Positions 13,910-20,896 of a DNA stretch of 28,816 bases are shown here, piece after piece; within the stretch, counting starts at the first letter, position 1; each line of letters opens with the position of its first letter. The notes under the pieces were generated by a model, which worked only from the letters and a program-made list of their open reading frames with translations, was not told the DNA's origin and made no database searches. The position numbers and the translations under genes were made by a program. Source of the stretch: NIOZ-UU13 sp964417935 (GTDB lineage: Bacteria; Planctomycetota; Phycisphaerae; Sedimentisphaerales; Anaerobacaceae); contig CAYQKF010000064.1 in NCBI GenBank assembly GCA_964417935.1, positions 1-28,816 of the forward strand, in the 5' to 3' direction.

Positions 13910-14800
13910 ATGCAGACTAAGCGGCAAATCCAGCAGTTACTTACATCAGCAGGTGCTTCTCCAAAGAAGCGGCTTGGCCAGCACTTTCTCATCGACCTGA
14001 ATCTGATGCGGCTGCTGGTCGATTCGGCGAATATCAACAATAACGATATTGTGCTCGAGGTCGGCTGCGGCACAGGTTCTTTAACCGAGGCCCTAATCGA
14101 AAAAGCCGGTATGGTCATTGCTGTTGAGCTTGACCGGAGCCTGGCCGAAATTGCAAAAAGCCGGCTCGCAAACGCAGAAAACATCGAGCTTATCAATACT
14201 GATATTCTTGAGAGTAAAAACACCCTCAGTTATACTGTTACAAAAGCATTAGAGTCGGCTCGTAAAAAATATCATGGCCGAATCCTGTTAGTGGCGAATC
14301 TGCCTTACAACGCCGCCTCGCCGACGATGCTGAATCTGGTTACAGGTCCGATGGTTGCAGAGGCTATGTACGTTACCGTCCAAAAGGAGGTTTCCGACCG
14401 AATGACAGCCATCCCGGCTTCCAGTGATTACGGCATCCTGAGTATCTTCCTGAGCGCTGCCGGCGATGTAAAAACTATACGGGTTTTGAAGCCGACGGTC
14501 TTTTGGCCTCAGCCACAGGTTGATTCGGCAATGGTCAGCTTTGTCCGCGACCAGGCAAAGTTAAGGCGTATTGAGAATATGGAGCTCTTCAGTCAGACCG
14601 TACATCTTTTTATGGGTCATCGCCGTAAGACTCTTATGGCCTGCAGCAAATTGGCCCGCGGCAAACTCGCAAAAATTGACAATTGGCCCGAAATCTTTGA
14701 GCGATGTTCCATCAATCCGGCACAACGTCCCGAACAGCTCGGCGCCGAAGACTACATCGCCATCGCAAACTTGTCTTCTAACATTCTTACGAGTACCTGA
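13910..14800 (+). CDS. rsmA: 16S rRNA dimethyladenosine transferase RsmA (KsgA)
   Basis: RsmA dimethylates two adjacent adenosines (A1518/A1519) near the 3' end of 16S rRNA. The 296-residue protein has KKRLGQHFLID (about 19-29), the SAM-binding motif LEVGCGTGSL (49-58), AVELDRSL, and the catalytic NLPYN (130-134). These are followed by KEVSDRMTA and the C-terminal helical region with FWPQPQVDSAMV and MGHRRKTL. The ATG at 13910 (MQTKRQIQQLL) is chosen over a start at 13874, which lies in a repeat. It lies about 270 bases after pdxA with repeats between, so co-transcription is uncertain. Confidence 0.95.
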   Translation: MQTKRQIQQLLTSAGASPKKRLGQHFLIDLNLMRLLVDSANINNNDIVLEVGCGTGSLTEALIEKAGMVIAVELDRSLAEIAKSRLANAENIELINTDILESKNTLSYTVTKALESARKKYHGRILLVANLPYNAASPTMLNLVTGPMVAEAMYVTVQKEVSDRMTAIPASSDYGILSIFLSAAGDVKTIRVLKPTVFWPQPQVDSAMVSFVRDQAKLRRIENMELFSQTVHLFMGHRRKTLMACSKLARGKLAKIDNWPEIFERCSINPAQRPEQLGAEDYIAIANLSSNILTST

Positions 14801-14961
14801 CTCGAAAGTGGGTTACTTCATATTGTTAGGTATCAAATATTCAATTTTCGCGAAAAAATAAAGTTTTTGGCAAGTTCTATTATACTGATATTTTGTCATG
14901 CCCGGGCTGTGGATGCATCTCGACAGTATGGTTTTTCTCTTATATAAGTGACCCTGTGTTG
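14801..14961. other. Gene-free region before the pseudopilin promoter
   Basis: Together with the leader up to 15154 this is about 350 bases without a gene. Apart from the inverted repeat and promoter listed separately I see no structured RNA or frame. Confidence 0.4.
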
Positions 14962-14985
14962 ACAAAATGCAAAAATACATTTTGT
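14962..14985. promoter_or_regulatory. Operator-like palindrome
   Basis: ACAAAATG and CATTTTGT are perfect 8-base inverted repeats with an 8-base A-rich spacer. The site ends 14 bases upstream of the -35 box at 15000, a usual place for an activator or repressor dimer. The binding protein is unknown. Confidence 0.5.
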
Positions 14986-14999
14986 TCCAAACTTTAATC

Positions 15000-15028
15000 T
15001 TGCAGAAAATTCATATTTAAGGTATAAT
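15000..15028 (+). promoter_or_regulatory. Sigma70 promoter of the pseudopilin cluster
   Basis: TTGCAG (15000-15005), a 17-base spacer, and a perfect TATAAT (15023-15028). The start would be near 15035, giving a leader of about 120 bases before the first gene. The same TTGCA-17-TATAAT design appears at 25311. Confidence 0.7.
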
Positions 15029-15154
15029 ACAAAGTCTGGTAATAACGGTCTAAATAGTTTAAGAAAGCTGAATTAACGGAACCGTAAGCTGTTCTTGCGC
15101 ATCTTGAAGGACAGATGTAGAGCGTCTATATAAAGAAAGTTGAGTAGTGTTATT

Positions 15155-15994
15155 ATGAGCAGACGGAAATGTTTTACCCTAATCGAACTTTTAGTGGTAA
15201 TTGCTATCATAGCATTATTGATGGCGATATTGATGCCGGCACTGCAGCGGGTAAAGGAACAGGCCAGAACAGTTGGCTGCCTGGCGAATCTCAGACAGTG
15301 GAACTTTGTCAGTGCAATGTATACTGAAGACAACGATGGAAAATTCTGGTCCAGTTTACACTCTACGGGTTATTGGTGGATTTGTCAACTCGAAGACCGG
15401 CTTAAGGATTGGAAGACGAATAAGACCTGGTTCTGTCCGACGGCAAAAAAACCAATAATTGACGAAAATGGCGTTACTCCACCCAGGTCGTTTCATATCT
15501 TTAGCGCCTGGGGCATCTTTACAGGCAGTCATACTTGCAATATTACCGGTAAAACATACCAGTCGGGTCCAAACGGCATAGCCGGAAGCTATAGCATCAA
15601 TGGCTATGTCCTCACTATACCTACCGATGCTACATTTGAAGGCGGCGTACATGCCAGAGACGGCTGGAGGACACCAAGCGTGGCCGGCGCAGGCAATGTG
15701 CCGCTGTTCGTAGATGCCCTCCGTTTCGACCTCTGGCCGTTGGAAAATAATGGTCCTGCCGAGTATGAGTTTACAGCCTGGTCCAGCAACAATTTTGGCC
15801 GCTGCTGTATCAACCGGCACGTGGGCCACGTCGGCTGTTCCTTTCTTGATTTCTCTGCAAGAAAGGTCGGGCTTAAGGAGTTGTGGACGCTAAAGTGGCA
15901 CAAGACATTTAACACGGCGGGGCCTTATACCTTGGCCGGCGGTGTTCAGGCCGGCGACTGGCCGGAATGGATAAGGCCTTACAGGGACTACTGA
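15155..15994 (+). CDS. Pseudopilin-like protein A (type II secretion/H-X9-DG type)
   Basis: This is the first of five tandem paralogues. The 279-residue protein has an N-terminal class III (prepilin) signal and hydrophobic helix: MSRRK-C-FTLIELLVVIAII, with helix residues about 7-30. The residue before the cleavage site is Cys instead of the nearly invariant Gly, so processing by the prepilin peptidase may be impaired or altered. The C-terminal part matches copies C and D: GSYSINGY, GNVPLFVDAL, CINRHVGHVGCSFLDFSARK, LKELWTLKWHKTFN, and a terminal W-x-x-PYRDY. Such proteins are periplasmic or surface fibre or pseudopilin components. The ATG at 15155 is preferred to the TTG at 15140. It is first behind the promoter at 15000. 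Confidence 0.85.
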   Translation: MSRRKCFTLIELLVVIAIIALLMAILMPALQRVKEQARTVGCLANLRQWNFVSAMYTEDNDGKFWSSLHSTGYWWICQLEDRLKDWKTNKTWFCPTAKKPIIDENGVTPPRSFHIFSAWGIFTGSHTCNITGKTYQSGPNGIAGSYSINGYVLTIPTDATFEGGVHARDGWRTPSVAGAGNVPLFVDALRFDLWPLENNGPAEYEFTAWSSNNFGRCCINRHVGHVGCSFLDFSARKVGLKELWTLKWHKTFNTAGPYTLAGGVQAGDWPEWIRPYRDY

Positions 15995-16102
15995 GAAATG
16001 TTTATTGTGTAGAAGAGGCTGGTCCTTTGCAGCTCGGCTTTTCTTGCTGACTGATGTTTAAAAAAACCTGTTTTCGGGGTACAGTACAAGAAAGGTATTA
16101 TC

Positions 16103-16900
16103 GTGCGCAAAAGAGAAGGGTTTACACTAATCGAACTTTTGGTGGTGATCGCCATCATCGCAGTACTCATGGCCATCTTGATGCCGGCACTAAATAGGGC
16201 CAGAGAACAGGGCAAGCGTTCGACCTGCCTGAGCAATCTCAAGCAGTTGACACTTGCCTGGATTCTGTATGCCGACGATAATTACGACAATCTCGTCAAT
16301 GGCGATACAGGAGAATACAGTATACATCAGAATGAGACTCCCTGGGTGCTCAAAGATTGGTCGTCAGGTATGACCACGGAACAGAAAAGAGACGCTATCC
16401 TGAATGGTGCCTTGTGGCCATACATCAAAAACTTGAAACTTTACAAGTGTCCAACCGTCTCAAAGATCGTTCGCTCAGGCGCGCAGGTAGAAATCTTGCG
16501 GACGTACTCTGTGTCTGATTCTATGAATTGTAAAGGGTGGACCGATCGTTCAGATATGACAGGTTCGGTGATGATTAAAAAAAGAATGGACATTCCCAAC
16601 CCGGCTTACAGGATTGTCTTTCTTGATGATGGCGGTACAACACCCTCTGCTCTGGGTGGTTGGACCTGTTATGTTAAGCAGGAGCAGTGGTGGGACCCGC
16701 CGCCGGTTCGGCACGGTGACGGAACGACCTTTTCTTTTGCGGACGGGCACAGTGAATATCACAAATGGAAAGACCCGCGTACAATCGAGTTCGGCAAACG
16801 GGTGCCGCCGACGGCTTTCTCCGGAACACAAGCCGGCAATGAGGACATTCACTGGGCCGCTGTGGCTATGTGGGGTAAAGCGGCGCTACATCAGGATTAA
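16103..16900 (+). CDS. Pseudopilin-like protein B
   Basis: The second paralogue (265 residues) has a canonical prepilin signal, MRKREG-FTLIELLVVIAII, with Gly before the cleavage site and Glu at +5. The body differs from A, C and D: LNGALWPYIKNLKLYKCP, YSVSDSMNCKGW and PAYRIVFLDDGG. The C-terminal module HGDGTTFSFADGHSEYHKW is a good H-X9-DG motif. It starts with GTG, preceded by AAAGG at a good distance. It lies 108 bases after A. B and E seem to form one subgroup and A, C and D another, so the cluster mixes two kinds of subunit. Confidence 0.85.
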   Translation: MRKREGFTLIELLVVIAIIAVLMAILMPALNRAREQGKRSTCLSNLKQLTLAWILYADDNYDNLVNGDTGEYSIHQNETPWVLKDWSSGMTTEQKRDAILNGALWPYIKNLKLYKCPTVSKIVRSGAQVEILRTYSVSDSMNCKGWTDRSDMTGSVMIKKRMDIPNPAYRIVFLDDGGTTPSALGGWTCYVKQEQWWDPPPVRHGDGTTFSFADGHSEYHKWKDPRTIEFGKRVPPTAFSGTQAGNEDIHWAAVAMWGKAALHQD

Positions 16901-16990
16901 CACACAGCAGACACGGCCACAGGTGTGTTTCTTGTGCTAATTGATTCTTTGAAAAAACGCTTCGTTGGAGGTCAAGAAGGAAATTTAGTT

Positions 16991-17806
16991 ATGCGCAGAA
17001 AAATAGGATTCACACTAATAGAACTTCTGGTGGTTATTGCCATCATTGCGTTGTTGATGGCGATATTGATGCCGGCGCTGCAGCGGGTAAGGAAGCAGGC
17101 AAAAACAGTTATTTGCCTGTCAAACCTCAAGCAATGGGGCACTATCTTTGCAATGTACACCGACGATAACAACGGCTTCTTTCCCAGACGCACAAGCGGT
17201 TCAGGGCGTTGGATAAATGTCCTGTACGACTACTATTATCGGGATGACAAGATACGCGTCTGCCCAACGGCGATGAAAATTAAGAATCCGGTTTACCCGC
17301 CCGGTGGCAGCGGCACACTTGGAGTAGGTGGCGACGCGTTTACGTCCTGGGGCAAGATAGGTGTAACCGGCTCTCGTCCGGCCGGTACGTACGAGCCGGC
17401 CGGTACCTGGGGCAGCTATGGAATCAACCACTGGCTCTATGTGGCCGCGCAAGACCCACTTTACGACCAGGCCGCCAAAGACTACTGGGGAACTGTCAAT
17501 GTCAAGGGCAGCGGTAACATTCCGCTGTTCCTGGACTGCTGGTTCTGGTGTGCCGGGCCGGAGAATGACGATTCGCCCCCCAGCTATGAAGGCGAACGGT
17601 TCGACCCTCACACGAATTCTATGAACCGGTTCTGCATCAACCGACATCAACAGGGCATAAACGGCGTCTTTTTGGACTATTCGGCCAGGAAGGTTTGGCT
17701 GAAGGAACTGTGGCATGTTAAATGGGCCAGGAACTTTAATATAGCTGCCCTCTGTCCCCACTGGGAAACCGAAGCACCCTGGATGGCACAATTCAAGGGG
17801 CATTGA
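16991..17806 (+). CDS. Pseudopilin-like protein C
   Basis: The third paralogue (271 residues) has a canonical signal, MRRKIG-FTLIELLVVIAII. The ATG at 16991 is preceded by AAGGA at 9 bases; an earlier start at 16925 would add 22 residues ahead of the signal and is unlikely. The body carries the A/C/D signature: FTSWGKIG, WGSYGINHWLYV, NVKGSGNIPLFLDCWFWC, NRFCINRHQQGINGVFLDYS, ARKVWLKELWHVKWARNFN, and the terminal PWMAQFKGH. Tyr, Trp and paired Cys residues are frequent in the C-terminal domain, which suggests a compact extracellular fold. Confidence 0.85.
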   Translation: MRRKIGFTLIELLVVIAIIALLMAILMPALQRVRKQAKTVICLSNLKQWGTIFAMYTDDNNGFFPRRTSGSGRWINVLYDYYYRDDKIRVCPTAMKIKNPVYPPGGSGTLGVGGDAFTSWGKIGVTGSRPAGTYEPAGTWGSYGINHWLYVAAQDPLYDQAAKDYWGTVNVKGSGNIPLFLDCWFWCAGPENDDSPPSYEGERFDPHTNSMNRFCINRHQQGINGVFLDYSARKVWLKELWHVKWARNFNIAALCPHWETEAPWMAQFKGH

Positions 17807-17895
17807 AGGGGATTACGAAGTCCTCATTTTTACGGATTTATGAAATAAGGATTGCGATAAATAAAATCGTTGAAACCTAAATAGAGGGTACCGAC

Positions 17896-18726
17896 GTGAA
17901 ACAAGAAAGGGCGTTCACGTTAATAGAGCTTCTTGTGGTGATTGCTATCATAGCGCTATTGATGGCAATTTTGATGCCGGCACTGCAGCGGGTAAGGAAA
18001 CAGGCAAGGGGGGTTGCTTGTCAGTCTAACCTCAGACAATGGGGCACCATCTTTGCAATGTACACGGACGACAACGAGGGCTATTTCCCCGAACGCAAGG
18101 GCGGCGGTGACGCTTACGGACGCTGGATGGATTCAATGCGGGAATACTATATCACCACCGAAGACATACGCTGCTGTCCGGTAGCCAAAAAAATCGCTAA
18201 CCCGGACATGACACAGCCGCTCGATTGGTGGGGCGGCACGTTTACCTCCTGGGGAAAGGTCCCCGGCTGGGATGCCGGAGGACAGCGTACAATAGGTTAT
18301 TACGGCAGCTATGGGGTAAACGGCTATATATATGTCCCGGTGAGTAGTGATGTTTATGGAAAAGCCGCCGATAGATTCTGGAGAACTATTAACGTCAAGG
18401 GCGGCAATAATATACCTATGTTCCTGGATTGCTATTTCTGGTGTGGATGGCCGGATGATGACGACACCCCTCCGGAATACGATGGCCATCAACTACGCCC
18501 TGACGAAAATGCCATGAACCGTTTCTGCCTCAACCGCCACGATGGACACATAAATGCCATTTTTATGGACTATCACGTCCAAAAAACAGGGCTTAAACAG
18601 TTGTGGACATTAAGGTGGTCTCGTGATTTCAACCCGGTTAATCCCTGGACCAGGGCCGGCGGTGTTAGACCTGAAGACTGGAGAAATTATGGGAACGGGT
18701 GGATGGCAAAATTTAAAGACTATTGA
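17896..18726 (+). CDS. Pseudopilin-like protein D
   Basis: The fourth paralogue (276 residues) is closest to C: FTSWGKVPG, YYGSYGVNGYIYV, NVKGGNNIPMFLDCYFWCG, MNRFCLNRHDGHINAIFMDY, LKQLWTLRWSRDFN and the terminal GWMAKFKDY. The signal is MKQER-A-FTLIELLVVIAII, with Ala instead of Gly before the cleavage site. This is the second departure in the cluster, and a milder one than Cys in A. It starts with GTG after GAGGG. The DNA of the signal region (for example gatgccggcactgcagcggg) is identical to that of gene A, although the bodies have diverged. Confidence 0.85.
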   Translation: MKQERAFTLIELLVVIAIIALLMAILMPALQRVRKQARGVACQSNLRQWGTIFAMYTDDNEGYFPERKGGGDAYGRWMDSMREYYITTEDIRCCPVAKKIANPDMTQPLDWWGGTFTSWGKVPGWDAGGQRTIGYYGSYGVNGYIYVPVSSDVYGKAADRFWRTINVKGGNNIPMFLDCYFWCGWPDDDDTPPEYDGHQLRPDENAMNRFCLNRHDGHINAIFMDYHVQKTGLKQLWTLRWSRDFNPVNPWTRAGGVRPEDWRNYGNGWMAKFKDY

Positions 18727-18730
18727 AATC

Positions 18731-18779
18731 GGTAAATGGTTATTGGTTATTCGGCCATTTGCTATTTACCAATTACCCT
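18731..18779. repeat. Period-7 foldback array between pseudopilin genes D and E
   Basis: Units GGTAAAT, GGTTATT, GGTTATT, CGGCCAT, TTGCTAT, TTACCAA and TTACCCT step in sevens. GGTAA (18731-18735) pairs with TTACC (18773-18777), and TTGGT with ACCAA nests inside. It begins four bases after the stop of D. Confidence 0.7.
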
Positions 18780-18837
18780 TCTGCCTAACCTCAGTTTTGC
18801 AGAAGCCTGATTTACCAAATATGAAAGGAGCACCATT

Positions 18838-19644
18838 ATGAACAAACAAAAGGGATTTACCTTAATAGAGCTGTTGGTGGTAATCGCCATCATTGCGGTC
18901 TTGATGGCGATATTGATGCCGGCACTTCAGCGGGTTAAGGAACAGGCAAGGGAAATGACTTGTCGGGCTAACCTGCGTCAATACGGAATGGTACAACACA
19001 TGTATTTGGACGACAATGATGACCGTTATCCTTATTCATGGACATCGCTCGTTGCGAATGAGCGTCCTGTGGGCGGGTACGAGCGTTACTGTCGATGGCA
19101 CGACCCGAGATATCCACCTGACGGCCCGTTGTGGCCCTACCTGGCGGAAAAGAAAGTCAATCTTTGCCCATCGTTCAAAGTCCTTGCCAAGTCCGAGGGC
19201 ACAAGACATCCCAACCATGACCCTTCAATACCGGTTATTCCTCAATACAGCTACAGCATGAACTCCTGGTTAGGCTCGAAGCGAGATGACCCCGGCGGCT
19301 ATTCCGCAACAGACTCCAAAGGACGCGGCGGGGTTTATAAACGTTCCGAGATAACAAGAAGTAAATCGGAGGTATTTTTCTTCGCTGAAGAGAATATGTG
19401 GACGAGGCCGGGCAATTCCAATGTGCTCAACGACAATGCCTTGTGTCCCGACGGCCGCGATTGGTTCGGTACCTTCCACAGTGCACCAAGTGCAGACCTC
19501 AATGCCGGCACAATCAATGCGGTTTTTGTGGATGCCCATGTTGATGAAGTGCGATCGGCCCTGGGCCCTGATGGTGAAGACTTGGGAAAGGAGTTCGGCA
19601 GATTCGAGAAACACGGCTGGCCAAACAAACAGCCTTTTCAATAA
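18838..19644 (+). CDS. Pseudopilin-like protein E
   Basis: The fifth and last paralogue (268 residues) has a canonical signal, MNKQKG-FTLIELLVVIAII, and the best ribosome site of the set, AAAGGAG 8 bases before the ATG. It resembles B more than A, C and D: DGPLWPYLAEKKVNLCPSFK, YSYSMNSWLG, SEVFFFAEENMW, and a C-terminal GTFHSAPSADLNAGTINAVF-VDAHVDEV in which the H-to-DAH spacing is longer than in H-X9-DG. Its strong ribosome site and position after a foldback suggest it can be expressed at a different level from A-D. Confidence 0.85.
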   Translation: MNKQKGFTLIELLVVIAIIAVLMAILMPALQRVKEQAREMTCRANLRQYGMVQHMYLDDNDDRYPYSWTSLVANERPVGGYERYCRWHDPRYPPDGPLWPYLAEKKVNLCPSFKVLAKSEGTRHPNHDPSIPVIPQYSYSMNSWLGSKRDDPGGYSATDSKGRGGVYKRSEITRSKSEVFFFAEENMWTRPGNSNVLNDNALCPDGRDWFGTFHSAPSADLNAGTINAVFVDAHVDEVRSALGPDGEDLGKEFGRFEKHGWPNKQPFQ

Positions 19645-19714
19645 TCTCGATTTTCGATTCTCGATACTGGATACTCGTCGAGCATCGAGCATCCAACATC
19701 GAGTATCGAGTTAT
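19645..19714. repeat. Period-7 foldback array between pseudopilin E and fumarase alpha
   Basis: Ten exact 7-base steps: TCTCGAT, TTTCGAT, TCTCGAT, ACTGGAT, ACTCGTC, GAGCATC, GAGCATC, CAACATC, GAGTATC, GAGTTAT. CTCGATACT (19660-19668) and AGTATCGAG (19702-19710) are perfect inverted arms. It fills the whole gap between two convergent genes and could act as a bidirectional terminator. Confidence 0.85.
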
Positions 19715-20643
19715 ATTATCGCTGTTTTGTGCCTGTGGCTGTGGCATTCAATGTTCACCGCCACCGGAAGCGACGCAATATGACATGCAGCGGTCTCGAT
19801 AAGAACAGCCAGAGCGGTTGTATCACCCCCAAGCCCCTGCGGGCCTAAGCCAAGCGCATTGATTCCCGAAAGCAAATCCGACTCAAGCCCAGCGTAAAAC
19901 TCATCGCCGTTTTTCTGGCCCAGTTTCCGGCACAGGGCCTTTTTGCTCAGCAGACAGCTTAGTTCAAAATCGCCCCCAATTCCTACCCCAACGACAAACG
20001 GTGGGCAGGCATCGGCGCCGGCAGAGCCGACAACATCAACAATCCAATCAATTATCCGGCTCTTCTGGGCCGTGGGTTTGAACATCCTGAATTGGCTCTT
20101 ATTCTCACACCCGCCGCCTTTGGTCATAACGGTCAGCTTTAACTTCTCGCCCGGCACAATCGTGTGATGGATTATAGCAGGTGTATTATAAGACTCAAGA
20201 CCACAGACACCAGACCACAGACCAGAATCCTTTGTCTTTAGTCTTGAGTCTTGAGTCTCGAGTCTTGGGCCTTTTCTTCTTAGAGGGTCTGCTACAACGC
20301 TTTTTCGCAGATAACCTTTTTGGAAGCCTGCCGTGACACCCGCGTTGATTGCGTCGAACAAAGTCTCTTGCGCCTGGCCGACAGGCCGCGCAACTGCCAC
20401 TTCAGAACCCTGCTCCACAAAGACCACCGCAAGTCCGGTATCCTGGCATAAAGGTATCTTTTCGTCTGCTGCTATGCGGGCATTTTCGATGAGCTGTTCC
20501 AGTATTTTTACAGCCCCCGGGTTGGATTCTTTCCGTGCCGCTTCTTCAAGAGCAGCTAAAACATCCTCAGGCAGCTCATAGCCGGCTGATATACAAAGCG
20601 ATTCAATCGTCTCAGCGATTTTTTCAAATTCGATATATCGCAT
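19711..20643 (-). CDS. Class I fumarate hydratase, alpha subunit, with an in-frame repeat insertion
   Basis: The alpha subunit of the two-subunit, 4Fe-4S, oxygen-sensitive fumarase (also the TtdA tartrate dehydratase fold) carries the cluster. It has KIPLCQDTGLAVVF with C66, KGGGCENKSQF with C179, and SAGADACPPFVVGVGIGG with C213, likely the cluster ligands; then LGLGPQGLGGDTTALAV and a terminal SLPVAVNIECHSHRH. After ADPLRRK (residue 124) about 27 residues, GPRLETQDSRLKTKDSGLWS and following, interrupt the normal run into NTPAIIHHTIVPG. They are encoded by a period-7 repeat array that keeps the frame. Activity therefore depends on whether this surface loop is tolerated. No beta subunit follows; the next gene downstream is on the other strand. 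Confidence 0.85.
   Translation of the reverse strand: MRYIEFEKIAETIESLCISAGYELPEDVLAALEEAARKESNPGAVKILEQLIENARIAADEKIPLCQDTGLAVVFVEQGSEVAVARPVGQAQETLFDAINAGVTAGFQKGYLRKSVVADPLRRKGPRLETQDSRLKTKDSGLWSGVCGLESYNTPAIIHHTIVPGEKLKLTVMTKGGGCENKSQFRMFKPTAQKSRIIDWIVDVVGSAGADACPPFVVGVGIGGDFELSCLLSKKALCRKLGQKNGDEFYAGLESDLLSGINALGLGPQGLGGDTTALAVLIETAACHIASLPVAVNIECHSHRHKTAII
20191..20267. repeat. Period-7 foldback array inside the fumarase gene
   Basis: Eleven 7-base units: AGACTCA, AGACCAC, AGACACC, AGACCAC, AGACCAG, AATCCTT, TGTCTTT, AGTCTTG, AGTCTTG, AGTCTCG, AGTCTTG. AGACTCAAGAC (20191-20201) and GTCTTGAGTCT (20241-20251) are perfect 11-bp inverted arms. The insertion keeps the reading frame and adds no stop. 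Confidence 0.85.
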
Positions 20644-20644
20644 T

Positions 20645-20880
20645 GAAAAGTGTAAAGTGCCTAAAGTGTAAAGTGTCTAAAGTAACACGTAAGTGTCATC
20701 CCTTCGGCAAGCTCAGGACAAGCTCTAAGGCGAAGCCGAAAGATCTGGCCAACGAATAAGAGATTCTTCCCCTTTGGCTTCGCTCAGGGCTTCGGCTAAT
20801 TCAGGGCTAAAGGCTTTTTTCGCTCAGAATGACAGCTTTGCTGTCACTTTAGCTCACTTTAGGCACTTTAGTTCACTTGA
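20645..20880. repeat. Foldback with AAAGTG/CACTTT arms enclosing a TGTCA element
   Basis: The left arm repeats AAAGTGTAAAGTGYCT in a 16-base step (about 20648-20685). The right arm is the inverse set CACTTTAG, four times up to 20880. The loop holds the TGTCA-bounded repeat at 20694-20834, the same nested plan as at 9882-10054. It separates the fumarase start from the 3' end of the propeller gene. Confidence 0.65.
20694..20834. repeat. TGTCA-bounded repeat, copy 7
   Basis: It begins TGTCATCCCTTCGGCAAGCTC and ends TTCGCTCAGAATGACA, with internal inverted blocks GGCGAAGCCGAA and TTCGGCTAATTC. It belongs to the same family as the copy at 12367. Confidence 0.7.
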
Positions 20881-20896
20881 TTTTTTAAATCAATTC

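Noticed and set aside
15356..15829. Minus-strand frames opposite the pseudopilin genes (also 17201-17803 and 19270-19692)
   Set aside because: Long shadows caused by the codon bias of the GC-richer pseudopilin bodies; no starts with ribosome sites and no motifs.
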